Of a DNA stretch of 54,851 nt, positions 1 to 7,850 are shown piece by piece. The stretch's first letter is position 1. Each line of letters opens with the position of its first letter. The position numbers and the translations under genes are program-made. The notes under the pieces were generated by a model. The model searched no databases. It was not told the origin of the DNA and saw only the letters and a program-made list of their open reading frames with translations. Source of the DNA: Nostoc desertorum CM1-VF14 (GTDB lineage: Bacteria; Cyanobacteriota; Cyanobacteriia; Cyanobacteriales; Nostocaceae); NCBI GenBank assembly GCA_019359245.1, contig JAHHHR010000052.1, forward strand, positions 1 to 54,851. Reading direction: 5' to 3'.

Positions 1-961
1 ACTCTCCGTCTTTTGCATACATAATATTGTTGGAGACCTGAACATTCTTAACGCTGTTAAGGAAAACTTCTCCGACTGAAAGTGTTTGTGAGTTTTGGTA
101 AGCTGTATTATTTACAATGTCTACAGGGTTTTCTCCTTTGTAAATCTGAATACCTGCTCCACCATTGTTATAAGTTAAGTTATTACTGATTAAGGCTTTG
201 CCAGTATAAGCAACATCTCCAATATAAGAAGTGTCAAGCATTATTCCATGACCTTCCGTTGTTAGTCCTGTCGCAGCCCAAGGAACTAATTGTTTATTAT
301 CAAAGGAGGTATTACCTTTAATGATCACTTTGTAATCTGTGACGTTATTATCAGAGTTCCAAAGCTGAAACATTGTAATTCCTTGGGTTCCAAAAGGTGA
401 ATACCAAGAATTTCCAGAAACTACATTATTTTCTACTTTTATGTAGTCTGCTTCAATTGTTGTAATTCCGCCTCCTGGGAAATCAGAAACTTTGTTATTT
501 TTAATTGTGATGTGATGTGAACGTTGCTTTTGAGCGCCATTGATATATGTAACGTTAATACCGTTCCCAGATGTTGCTGGGTTATTCAAATTATCTTTTT
601 CTTGGAGCGCATATTCTAATGTAATTTCATCTCGCGCTCCCGTTAGCGTCAGTCCTTCGATTACTATATAAGAAGAGCCTGTAACTGAGATAGCATTCCA
701 ATTATTTTTGTGTGCTTCTAAAACAGGTTTGTGTCCAGGATAAGCAGTAAATGTGATTGGTGCATTAGCACTACCATGCTTATTTGAAAGACTCAGGATA
801 TTAGCGTAAATATTGGTGTAATTACCATTCATGACATAAACAGTATCACCTGCTTGCACCAAATCTGCGGCTTTTTGGAGGGTGCGAAATGCGGCTCCCT
901 CGTTCAAGCCATCATTCTTATCATTGCCTGTTCCAGAAACGTAGTATGTTTTGCCAGCCAT
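1..961 (-). CDS. Right-handed parallel beta-helix repeat protein, 5' part only
   Basis: This is the first 320 codons of a minus-strand gene that runs off the left edge of the window. The product begins MAGKTYYVSGTGNDKNDG, an opening typical of pectate-lyase-like or NosD-like beta-helix proteins. Short strand-turn repeats follow, rich in N-N and G-I-x-I steps (for example ITIKNNKV, VIIKGNTSF, ALISNNLTYNNGGAGI). No signal peptide is visible. In cyanobacteria such proteins often end in RTX calcium-binding repeats and are exported or surface-bound, but that end is not in view. The beta-helix fold is well supported; the substrate cannot be told. The ATG at 961 is the only sensible start. Confidence 0.8.
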   Translation of the reverse strand, partial: MAGKTYYVSGTGNDKNDGLNEGAAFRTLQKAADLVQAGDTVYVMNGNYTNIYANILSLSNKHGSANAPITFTAYPGHKPVLEAHKNNWNAISVTGSSYIVIEGLTLTGARDEITLEYALQEKDNLNNPATSGNGINVTYINGAQKQRSHHITIKNNKVSDFPGGGITTIEADYIKVENNVVSGNSWYSPFGTQGITMFQLWNSDNNVTDYKVIIKGNTSFDNKQLVPWAATGLTTEGHGIMLDTSYIGDVAYTGKALISNNLTYNNGGAGIQIYKGENPVDIVNNTAYQNSQTLSVGEVFLNSVKNVQVSNNIMYAKDGE

Positions 962-1145
962 TGTTTTACTCCGAATTTGTGTAAGGTGAATTGGTAGTAC
1001 GCTCTCAGCAATAAACTAAGTTGCTAAGTAGTTATTTGAACGAGTCATTTATCTGGACTTTTCAGGACAGCCACAGTTGTGTAATCGCAATTTAAAATTG
1101 CTTCGTTTTTAGAAACTTTGTTGTAAAACTGAAATTTTTTTTGTA

Positions 1146-1286
1146 TCAACTGTTGATCTTTAAATCAAGGATGTCGACATCGTCAATCGTCAGGCTTTTA
1201 TTGAGGATGATCCGACGAATTGCACATAGATAAGGCAGCGCAAAATCGGAGACATTTCCTGTCTTCTCTGCGTTTTTTATTAGACA
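1146..1286 (-). pseudogene. Possible 3' remnant of an unidentified gene
   Basis: An open stretch of 46 codons on the minus strand begins directly after a TAA and has no start codon at its head. It reads like the C-terminus of a real protein: ALPYLCAIRRIILNKS, then an acidic run and a stop. A second short protein-like stretch (TGLQRAAIAAATNEVPS) lies just upstream in another frame at about 1305-1380. This fits an old gene broken by frameshifts. I do not recognise the family, and it may be chance. Confidence 0.25.
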
Positions 1287-1814
1287 TTATCTGATTACCA
1301 AAACTGGAGTTGAATACTTGGAACTTCATTTGTAGCAGCCGCGATTGCTGCTCTTTGCAAACCAGTTTTACTATCTGCTATATTTCAATACGATAATCAT
1401 AAATTGGCATAGTAATTGCTCTGAACTTTATCCGTTGTCTTAGGTCAGCAGGTTGCCAAATCGGCGTGGTAAAATGCACCCCTTGCTGATAGCTGGGGAC
1501 TTAAAGTTACAGTGGTCAAAGTTGGATTGGTTGAAACTTTAGTAGGTTTACCCTTTAAATTAAGGGAGCTAATGTAACAACTTAGTCGAACCTGTTGTAA
1601 TCGATGTAACTGGGCTTTGTGAACTGAATTAAAAGTAACCTTTACAAACAGCGCTTGATATCAGTGAATGCCCTGAACTTGGTTATTTTTTTTACAGAAA
1701 CAACCAAAAAAATATGGAAGTATGGTGCTGGAATCCTATTAATTTCTAGACTGATATGGCAACGAGAGCACTTTGTACAAGGATTTGATGAACTTTCTCT
1801 AAATATTTTTTGTC

Positions 1815-1876
1815 AGCGATGCCTTCTTTACCAGAGGCTACGCCTACGCCAAGCGTACCTTCAGGAGACAGAAAGT
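1815..1876. repeat. Dispersed Nostoc-type palindromic repeat
   Basis: The sequence contains GCGATGCC, then GGCTACGCCTACGCC and AAGCGTACCT. This is the type of GC-rich palindromic repeat scattered through Nostoc genomes. Related copies occur at 52911-52960 and at the right edge of the window (GCGATGCCTAC). Confidence 0.55.
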
Positions 1877-1961
1877 AGAAGGGAAGGGGGTGTTAGCCTA
1901 GTTAATCAATACTTTGAGATAGTTTGGTTTGATTGCGCCAACTTACTTAATCTTTATAATC

Positions 1962-2783
1962 ATGAACACTGAAATAAACTCCAGAATACCTGTTGCTTTA
2001 ACCATTGCTGGTTCCGATAGCGGTGGCGGTGCAGGAATTCAAGCTGATTTACGTACCTTTGCTTTTCACTGTGTCCACGGTACTAGTGCTATAACCTGTG
2101 TCACGGCACAAAACACTTTAGGAGTGATGAGGATTGATGCTATGCCAACAGAGGCTGTTGTGGCGCAAATTCAGGCAGTAGTTGAGGATATTGGCATACA
2201 AGCTGCCAAAACGGGAATGTTGCTTAATCAGGAAATTATCTTAGCTGTTGCCCAGCAGGTAGAAGCTTTACAAATTGATAATCTAGTAGTTGATCCAGTA
2301 ATGGTGTCACGTACAGGGGCACAATTGATTGATGATGATGCTGTGAAGGCTCTATGCCATGCTCTTATTCCCAAGGCGGTTGTGATCACGCCGAATCGCT
2401 ACGAAGCTCAAATTTTGAGCGGTTTACAAATTAATTCCTTGGAGGATATGCAAGCTGCTGCTGAAATTATTTACAAAACTTTACGGACAAAGGCTGTTTT
2501 AGTCAAGGGCGGAGGTATGCAGGGAGATTTGCGTGGCGTTGATATTTGGTTTGATGGAGACAAGTTGGAAGTTTTGACTTGCCAGCAAGTAGAGACAAAA
2601 AATACCCACGGTACTGGTTGCACACTATCGGCTGCGATCGCTGCTAATCTGGCTAAGGGAAAAGACTTGTGGCAGTCAGTGCAACAGGCAAAAGAGTATG
2701 TGACTACTGCACTCACTTACGCCCTAGATATTGGCGAGGGGCAAGGCCCTGTAGGACACTTCTTCCCATTGTTACGAAATTAA
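1962..2783 (+). CDS. thiD: Hydroxymethylpyrimidine / phosphomethylpyrimidine kinase
   Basis: ThiD phosphorylates HMP and then HMP-phosphate to give HMP-PP, the pyrimidine half of thiamin. The N-terminus has the ribokinase-superfamily substrate motif AGSDSGGGAGIQAD (residues about 12-25). The C-terminal part carries the anion-hole and catalytic motif NTHGTGCTLSAAIAANLA. At 273 residues it is normal for the family. The ATG at 1962 is preferred over an upstream TTG at 1929 because the conserved core begins about 10 residues after it. The thiamin-salvage gene tenA lies 40 kb away in this window, so the two are not one operon. Confidence 0.95.
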   Translation: MNTEINSRIPVALTIAGSDSGGGAGIQADLRTFAFHCVHGTSAITCVTAQNTLGVMRIDAMPTEAVVAQIQAVVEDIGIQAAKTGMLLNQEIILAVAQQVEALQIDNLVVDPVMVSRTGAQLIDDDAVKALCHALIPKAVVITPNRYEAQILSGLQINSLEDMQAAAEIIYKTLRTKAVLVKGGGMQGDLRGVDIWFDGDKLEVLTCQQVETKNTHGTGCTLSAAIAANLAKGKDLWQSVQQAKEYVTTALTYALDIGEGQGPVGHFFPLLRN

Positions 2784-2808
2784 CCTCGTGGTCAGTTATC
2801 AAGAGGAT

Positions 2809-2948
2809 TGGAGCAATGGCAGGGGAGGTAGGGGAGAAAAGGGGACAAGAGGTGAGAACTTGAAACAAGTCTTTCTCCTTGTCTCCAATTCTCCTTGTCC
2901 CCAAGTCCTCTTCCCTATGCCAATGCCCAATTCCCAATGCCCCAACAA
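2809..2948. repeat. Purine-rich / pyrimidine-rich imperfect inverted repeat
   Basis: A G/A-rich left arm (GGGGAGAAAAGGGGACAAGA) faces a C/T-rich right arm (CTCCTTGTCCCCAAGTCCTC), so the stretch can fold into a long imperfect hairpin. Behind it are the short direct repeats CCAATGCCCAATTCCCAATG. Elements of this type recur at 6835, 7670-7790, 8980-9050 and 12830-12865. The core ACTTGNAACAAGTCTTTCTC is shared between about 2858 and 12821. Open frames here are by-products of the repeat. Confidence 0.6.
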
Positions 2949-3065
2949 GAAATCTTTGCCCTTTCGGCATTTTTCTATTATTCTTGGGCATAGTTTCAGG
3001 GCTGGCTATCTCTGTTAGCATCTCTGTACAACTTACTTACCTTGATTTTTAATACCAAGCCCCCG

Positions 3066-3674
3066 ATGCGAACAACCATAGGTTCTGTTCACAGGAATTC
3101 GCCAACACCGACTACTCAAGCCTACCCTCCCTCTGTACCACTGTCTGTATACAGGGAATTGTCAACAGAGCTGCAAGCAGCACAGGCGAAGCTACATGCA
3201 CTTACGACTAAAAATCAGCAATTAGCGCAAGAAAATGAACTACTACGCCAAGAAATTATTAAAGTCGTTGAGTCTTTTTCTCATTTGCAAAAGTTTGTGA
3301 ATTCCCAGACTACGCCTAGTTATCACCAAGCCCCCCAAGCTTCTAATGACGTTAAAAATGCCCCTAAACAGCAAGTAACACAAGCACGTCCACGCCAGCA
3401 GGTTTCTCGTTCGCATCCACTGGTTAACCCCAAAACGCCACCCGAAAAAAGCCGCCGCCAAGACTTCCCTACACCAGTAATGGAAATGAATTTCCCGATA
3501 CCAGAACCAGTTTTTATAGAAGAGCAACAAGTAAGTTATTATTCCACTACTGAGCCAGATGCCAAGGAACTCAATGGCTGGTGGTTAATTATCACCATAT
3601 TGTTAATCATGCTTACTGCCTTTAGTGCTGGATATTTCGTTGTGCGTCCCTTGTTTGAACATCAGAAACGTTAG
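3066..3674 (+). CDS. Coiled-coil protein with one C-terminal membrane segment
   Basis: A conserved-hypothetical type of protein, 202 residues from the ATG at 3066. Residues about 35-80 form a heptad-rich coiled coil (ELQAAQAKLHALTTKNQQLA and onward). A Gln/Pro/Ser/Lys-rich linker follows, and one hydrophobic segment near the C-terminus (GWWLIITILLIMLTAFSAGY) ends in a short basic tail. It is therefore probably a tail-anchored protein with the coiled coil in the cytoplasm. It stands alone upstream of glnB on the same strand, 353 nt away. No enzyme motif is seen, and a scaffold role is only a guess. Confidence 0.7.
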   Translation: MRTTIGSVHRNSPTPTTQAYPPSVPLSVYRELSTELQAAQAKLHALTTKNQQLAQENELLRQEIIKVVESFSHLQKFVNSQTTPSYHQAPQASNDVKNAPKQQVTQARPRQQVSRSHPLVNPKTPPEKSRRQDFPTPVMEMNFPIPEPVFIEEQQVSYYSTTEPDAKELNGWWLIITILLIMLTAFSAGYFVVRPLFEHQKR

Positions 3675-4027
3675 TTGATACTCCCACATTTAGCAACACC
3701 AAGCTTTTGGGCTATCAAGCAATTCTTCTGCAATCAGTCTCTAAAATATCTCAGCATATCTGCTACATGGCGGAATTTATTTTTAGGTTATAAAAGCTAC
3801 ATAAAATGCTAAATTGACAGCAACTTCTTTATGTTAGAGCCTTAAAGATTATCCAATTAATAAATCCTTGCCGATTTTCATGTTCCAAACTCTCAGGTAA
3901 AGCATCTACACTCTAAAAAGTGGTAATTATTACATATGTTTTAGGAAAAGCACTGGTAGTTACAGCTTCAGACAACGGATCTGGTTAGATATATAAACGA
4001 AGCTAGTAGAAGTCAGGAGTCAAAAGG
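3675..4027. promoter_or_regulatory. Leader and promoter region of glnB
   Basis: This 353-nt AT-rich gap contains no gene. A -10-like TATATA at about 3991, some 36 nt before the start codon, and a ribosome-binding AGGAG at about 4014 lie ahead of glnB. A near-match to the NtcA consensus GTA-N8-TAC occurs at 3923-3936, but the right half reads ATA, so I do not claim it. Confidence 0.4.
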
Positions 4028-4366
4028 ATGAAAAAAGTAGAAGCGATTATCCGTCCATTTAAGCTAGATGAGGTAAAAATTGCCTTGGTTAACGCTGGTA
4101 TCGTCGGCATGACTGTTTCTGAAGTTCGGGGATTCGGACGGCAGAAAGGTCAAACTGAACGGTATCGCGGTTCTGAGTATACCGTTGAGTTTCTACAGAA
4201 ACTCAAAGTGGAAATCGTCGTTGATGACAATCAAGTTGATATGGTGGTGGACAAAATTATTGCTGCTGCCCGCACTGGTGAAATCGGCGATGGTAAAATT
4301 TTCATCTCGCCTGTTGAGCAAGTGATTCGGATCCGCACCGGGGAAAAGAACACAGAAGCAGTTTAA
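4028..4366 (+). CDS. glnB: Nitrogen regulatory protein PII
   Basis: PII is a trimeric signal protein that senses ATP/ADP and 2-oxoglutarate and controls nitrogen uptake, arginine synthesis (NAGK) and PipX/NtcA. The length of 112 residues is standard. The T-loop (about residues 37-55) contains the cyanobacterial phosphorylation site Ser49 in RYRGSEYTVEF, as well as Tyr51. The C-terminal nucleotide-binding motif TGEIGDGKIFI is complete. The ATG at 4028 follows an AGGAG about 9 nt upstream. The gene is monocistronic; a heptamer repeat array begins 5 nt after its stop codon. Confidence 0.97.
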   Translation: MKKVEAIIRPFKLDEVKIALVNAGIVGMTVSEVRGFGRQKGQTERYRGSEYTVEFLQKLKVEIVVDDNQVDMVVDKIIAAARTGEIGDGKIFISPVEQVIRIRTGEKNTEAV

Positions 4367-4370
4367 AAAA

Positions 4371-4419
4371 GTTATGAGTTAAGAGTTAAGAGTTATGAGT
4401 TAAGAGTTATGATTTGTGA
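4371..4419. repeat. Heptamer STRR array after glnB (7 units)
   Basis: Seven consecutive 7-bp units follow the glnB stop: GTTATGA, GTTAAGA, GTTAAGA, GTTATGA, GTTAAGA, GTTATGA, TTTGTGA. A partly complementary stretch (CCTAACTCTTAA) near 4475 covers the end of the convergent gene rdgB, so the two could pair as a bidirectional terminator. Confidence 0.75.
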
Positions 4420-4475
4420 GTCAAGGCTAAATGAGTGAAGATTTAGCAAAATTCATAAATCCAAACTCCCAATTC

Positions 4476-5054
4476 CTAACTCTTAATTTTCTCTAGCTGC
4501 GGAAGTAAAGCTGTAAAAGCCTTGCCTCGATGGCTAATTGACCCCTTCAACTCCCGTGTCATCTCAGCAAAGGTCAATTGCAACTCTTGCACATAAAAAA
4601 TTGGATCGTAGCCAAAACCACCATCACCACGCGGTGCGTGGAGAATTTCGCCGCGACAAACACCTTCAGATTGTAATGCGATCGCACCATCAGGGCGAGC
4701 GATCGCTACTGCACAAACAAATTGAGCTTGTCGATTTACCTCATTGTCTAATTCTCTCAATAGCCTAGCAATGCGTTCTGAGTCGGTTTTGGCGTAACGT
4801 GCAGAATAAACTCCGGGTGCGCCATTTAAGGCATCTACTTGCAAGCCAGAATCATCAGCAATTGCCCAGTTTCCTGTAGCTTTAGCAATTTGTGACGCTT
4901 TTAAGCAAGCATTGGCAGCAAAGGTTTCGCCTGTCTCTTCAATTTCTAATTCTTCAGGTTTGAGGGTTAATTCCCAACCAGAATTGGTCAGGTAAGCTTG
5001 CATTTCCCGCAACTTACCTGGATTTCCTGTGGCTACTACGAGTAATTTGGTCAT
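4476..5054 (-). CDS. rdgB: dITP/XTP pyrophosphatase (HAM1/RdgB family)
   Basis: This house-cleaning enzyme hydrolyses non-canonical purine triphosphates (dITP, XTP) to monophosphates. Family motifs are intact: the N-terminal VVATGNPGKLREMQ, the central ADDSGLQVDALNGAPGVYSA, and PRGDGGFGYDPIF, with SHRGKAF near the C-terminus. Length is 192 residues. The ATG at 5054 lies inside the first unit of a heptamer array, so the repeat supplies the start codon and the leader is made of repeat units. It follows the phosphohexomutase gene on the same strand, 72 nt apart, and converges with glnB. Confidence 0.95.
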   Translation of the reverse strand: MTKLLVVATGNPGKLREMQAYLTNSGWELTLKPEELEIEETGETFAANACLKASQIAKATGNWAIADDSGLQVDALNGAPGVYSARYAKTDSERIARLLRELDNEVNRQAQFVCAVAIARPDGAIALQSEGVCRGEILHAPRGDGGFGYDPIFYVQELQLTFAEMTRELKGSISHRGKAFTALLPQLEKIKS

Positions 5055-5118
5055 TAGTCATTGGTCATTGGTCATTAGTTATTAGTCATTGATCATTTAC
5101 TAAGGACTAATGACTAAT
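5049..5118. repeat. Heptamer STRR array with terminal hairpin, at the rdgB start
   Basis: Seven 7-bp units occupy 5049-5097: GGTCATT, AGTCATT, GGTCATT, GGTCATT, AGTTATT, AGTCATT, GATCATT. ATTAGTCATT (5081-5090) is exactly complementary to AATGACTAAT (5109-5118), giving a 10-bp stem. On the minus strand most units read AATGAC., so each offers an ATG in a rotating frame. Confidence 0.8.
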
Positions 5119-5126
5119 AATTAATT

Positions 5127-6563
5127 TTACTCTGCCCAGTGTTTCGCCCAAGCAAGAGTTTGATGCACTTGCTCAATTGTTGGGGCTTCGCAGTAGAGGC
5201 GTAAAACTGGCTCAGTACCGCTAAACCGAATCATTAACCAGCTTTTATCAGCTAGGCGGTACTTGTAGCCGTCAATTGTTTGGCAATCAGTCACTGCTAA
5301 CCCGGCAATTTCTGTTAAGGGTTGAGTTTGCAGCTGTTGCAAAAGACGCGATCGCACTTCCATGCTTGCTAAGGGCAAATCAATGCGATCATATGCAGAA
5401 ATAAACCCTGTTTGTTTCTGCAAATAGCGATAATACTCACCTAAATCCAAACCAGATTCTACAATCGCCTCTATAACGTACAATGCTGACAGCAGTGCAT
5501 CGCGTTCGGGAATATGGCTGCCATAGCCAATTCCTCCCGACTCTTCGCCGCCCAGCAACACCTTTGCTACTAACATTCTGTCAGCAATGTATTTATAACC
5601 AACTGCTGTCTCAAATACTGACAGGTTATGTAATGCTGCTACAAGGGGCATTAAGTCGGAGCCGCTAACAGTTTTGACTATTTCACCACTAAAGCCCCGC
5701 CGCAGGGTTAAGTGGTCGATTAATATCGGGATTAATACTTGGGAACTTAGGAAGTTTGCTTCTCCATCCACTGCTGCAATGCGATCGCAGTCTCCATCAA
5801 ACACCAACCCCACGGTTAAACCTGATTTATCGGTTTCTCGATGAGTTTTGATGACTTCAAATAGCTTTGAAAGGTATTTAGGTAAGGGTTCCGGCGCACC
5901 ACCACCAAACAGGGGGTCGCGTTCTGAGTTGATTTCTTTGACCTGATTGCCTAGTAGTCTCGCCAATCCACCAGCCGCCGCGCCATGCATAACATCGGCA
6001 AATAACGTCAATTTGCCAGATGCGATCGCTTCTCGAAGTTTGGCAATATCAACTTTACCTTCTAGTGCTTCTGTATAACTGGGCCAAGGATCAAATTTTT
6101 CTTGCTTCCCTGGAGTAGCTGCTAATGGTACTCCAACCGATAATTGCGCTTCTATCTCTTTTGTGACTTCTGGCGGTACCGATCCACCAAAACAACCCTT
6201 GACTTTTAACCCCAGATATGTGCCAGGATTATGGCTGGCTGTAATTACCAGCGCCCCTAAAGCATTGAGTTGTTTCGCTGCCCAACTATAAGCTGGGGTT
6301 GGGGCATAGCTTTCGCTCAGTAGCACATCAAATCCGGCAGCGGTAACAGTATCAGCAACAGCACGAGCAAAGTCTTCGGCCATGAATCGGCGATCGTAAC
6401 CGACAATTATTGTCCGGCTACCCACCGTAGTAAAATATGTATCATACAATACTTTTGCGGCAACTGGTGCGACCAGGGCTAGGCGTTCAAAGGTGAACTC
6501 GTCACCAATAATGCCCCGCCAGCCGTCTGTACCGAACTTGATTGAGTTAGCTACAACTGGCAT
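5127..6563 (-). CDS. Phosphoglucomutase/phosphomannomutase family protein
   Basis: This is an alpha-D-phosphohexomutase of 478 residues, interconverting hexose 1- and 6-phosphates for glycogen, cell-wall or exopolysaccharide precursors. It has all four family signatures: GTDGWRG near residue 11, the active-site serine loop TASHNPGTYLG (about residue 110), the metal-binding loop FDGDCDRIAA (about residue 260), and the phosphate-binding RFSGTEPVLRLY near the C-terminus. Sequence alone does not fix the sugar preference. It is upstream of rdgB on the same strand, with a repeat hairpin between them. Confidence 0.9.
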   Translation of the reverse strand: MPVVANSIKFGTDGWRGIIGDEFTFERLALVAPVAAKVLYDTYFTTVGSRTIIVGYDRRFMAEDFARAVADTVTAAGFDVLLSESYAPTPAYSWAAKQLNALGALVITASHNPGTYLGLKVKGCFGGSVPPEVTKEIEAQLSVGVPLAATPGKQEKFDPWPSYTEALEGKVDIAKLREAIASGKLTLFADVMHGAAAGGLARLLGNQVKEINSERDPLFGGGAPEPLPKYLSKLFEVIKTHRETDKSGLTVGLVFDGDCDRIAAVDGEANFLSSQVLIPILIDHLTLRRGFSGEIVKTVSGSDLMPLVAALHNLSVFETAVGYKYIADRMLVAKVLLGGEESGGIGYGSHIPERDALLSALYVIEAIVESGLDLGEYYRYLQKQTGFISAYDRIDLPLASMEVRSRLLQQLQTQPLTEIAGLAVTDCQTIDGYKYRLADKSWLMIRFSGTEPVLRLYCEAPTIEQVHQTLAWAKHWAE

Positions 6564-6933
6564 CTAAGTATCCTAACTGTCTACTTGAGAATTTTAGCAT
6601 TTATACAGTGTATAAAGTAAAAAAAGAATCTAGTAATCATATGTACTAATAATGTTCAACACGAAAGTCAGCAAATTGTGTAGTGACTATTCCTTTCTCT
6701 AATCCAAATAATGCGATGTCCCGAAATTCTGCCATTGATGCAGACATTGTTCCAAGTCGTGTTTAAATCCTATTAAAACTCCGTTAGTGAGTCTTCGAAA
6801 TTCGCAGACACAAATCAAGTACTTCTTTCTCTGCCCCCTGCCCCTTAATCTTTCCTTGACTATTTCGCTACGCAAGACCAGCATTTCCGGTAAAATCAAA
6901 TTCTGAGGACTGTGGATTTGGGAGAAATTTGGG
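6564..6933. other. Divergent intergenic region, phosphohexomutase / pdxJ
   Basis: A 370-nt non-coding gap between divergent genes. It holds a C/T-rich fragment of the purine/pyrimidine repeat family (TGCCCCCTGCCCCTTAATC, about 6834-6852), and presumably both promoters. I see no convincing operator. Confidence 0.5.
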
Positions 6934-7659
6934 GTGCCTACACTTGGCGTTAACATTGACCACATCGCCACCATCCGGCAAGCACGGCGGACAGTGGAAC
7001 CAGACCCCGTGGCGGCGGCGGTGCTGGCAGAATTAGGCGGCGCAGATGGAATTACGGTGCATTTGCGGGAAGATCGACGGCATATCCAGGACAGGGATGT
7101 GCTACTGTTACGACAAACAGTGCGATCGCATCTTAATTTAGAAATGGCCGCTACAGATGAAATGGTAGCGATCGCTCTCGATATCAAACCAGATTACGTG
7201 ACTTTAGTCCCTGAAAAACGCGAAGAAGTCACAACAGAAGGCGGATTAGATATTATCGGGCAAATTGCTAGAATAGGTGAGATAGTCGATAAATTGCAAA
7301 GTGCTAGCATTCCAGTTAGTTTATTTATCGATGCAGAACAATCACAAATAGAAGCATCTGTCAAGGTGCAGGCGCAGTTTATTGAATTGCACACCGGGCA
7401 ATATGCAGAGGCTAAGGATGAAACAAATCGCCAGCGAGAATTAGCAGTGTTAGCCAAAGGGTGTGAACAAGCGATTCAAGCTGGATTGCGAGTCAACGCT
7501 GGTCATGGACTCACCTACTGGAACGTCTATCCGGTGGCTGCGCTTCCAGGTATGGAAGAACTGAATATTGGTCATACCATCATCAGCCGGGCAGCATTAG
7601 TAGGTATAGAACGGGCAGTCCGCGAAATGAAACAAGCTATAAGAGGGAATAGGGAATAG
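6934..7659 (+). CDS. pdxJ: Pyridoxine 5'-phosphate synthase
   Basis: PdxJ condenses 1-deoxyxylulose 5-phosphate with 3-amino-2-oxopropyl phosphate to form pyridoxine 5'-phosphate, the last ring-forming step of the DXP-dependent B6 route. Motifs include LGVNIDHIATIRQAR at the N-terminus, the central ITVHLREDRRHI, and GHGLTYWNV and ELNIGHTIISRA toward the C-terminus. The start is a GTG at 6934, directly before the conserved PTLGVNIDH; no ATG fits. The last codons (RGNRE, stop) are made by a GGGAATA heptamer array, so the repeat has reset the C-terminus. Confidence 0.95.
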   Translation: MPTLGVNIDHIATIRQARRTVEPDPVAAAVLAELGGADGITVHLREDRRHIQDRDVLLLRQTVRSHLNLEMAATDEMVAIALDIKPDYVTLVPEKREEVTTEGGLDIIGQIARIGEIVDKLQSASIPVSLFIDAEQSQIEASVKVQAQFIELHTGQYAEAKDETNRQRELAVLAKGCEQAIQAGLRVNAGHGLTYWNVYPVAALPGMEELNIGHTIISRAALVGIERAVREMKQAIRGNRE

Positions 7660-7790
7660 GGAATAGGGAATGGGGAATGGGGCATTGCAAAGAGGCAGAG
7701 GGGCGGGGTGCGGGGCGCAGAGGGGAATAATTCTCCCTTTCTCCCTGCTCCCTTGCTCCCTGCCCCCTTGCTCCCTGCCCCCACTCCCAA
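7644..7790. repeat. GGGAATA heptamers and purine/pyrimidine inverted repeat
   Basis: Three GGGAATA units and two GGGAATG(G) units begin inside the pdxJ 3' end. A G-rich arm (GGGGCGGGGTGCGGGGCGC) and a C-rich arm built of TGCTCCCT/TGCCCCCT units follow. The arms are complementary enough for a long hairpin that may end pdxJ transcription. The open frames that cross it in all phases are repeat artefacts. Confidence 0.65.
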
Positions 7791-7850
7791 AAGAGGGGTT
7801 GTCTACTGCGAAATCTAGAAATTGAGAGCAAACCTTCAGCAAAAACTTCT

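Larger units (their letters stand above)
962..1961. other. 1-kb intergenic stretch with decayed sequence
   Basis: This gap lies between the beta-helix gene and thiD. An open frame at 1655-1972 (+) exists, but its composition is low-complexity and half of it is made by a dispersed repeat, so I do not call it. Another protein-like fragment (VTVVKVGLVETLVGLPF, about 1505-1555, +) lacks a start. The stretch is best read as degraded DNA plus the promoter region of the beta-helix gene near 970-1050. Confidence 0.5.

Noticed and set aside
1655..1972. Open frame of 105 codons before thiD
   Set aside because: Half of it is a dispersed palindromic repeat, the composition is not protein-like, and it overlaps the thiD start.
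3923..3936. NtcA-like site upstream of glnB
   Set aside because: The sequence is GTA-N8-ATA rather than GTA-N8-TAC, and no well-spaced -10 follows at the usual distance.
4538..4768. Plus-strand frame antisense to rdgB
   Set aside because: It is a shadow of the rdgB coding sequence, with a His run created by HIP-rich codons.
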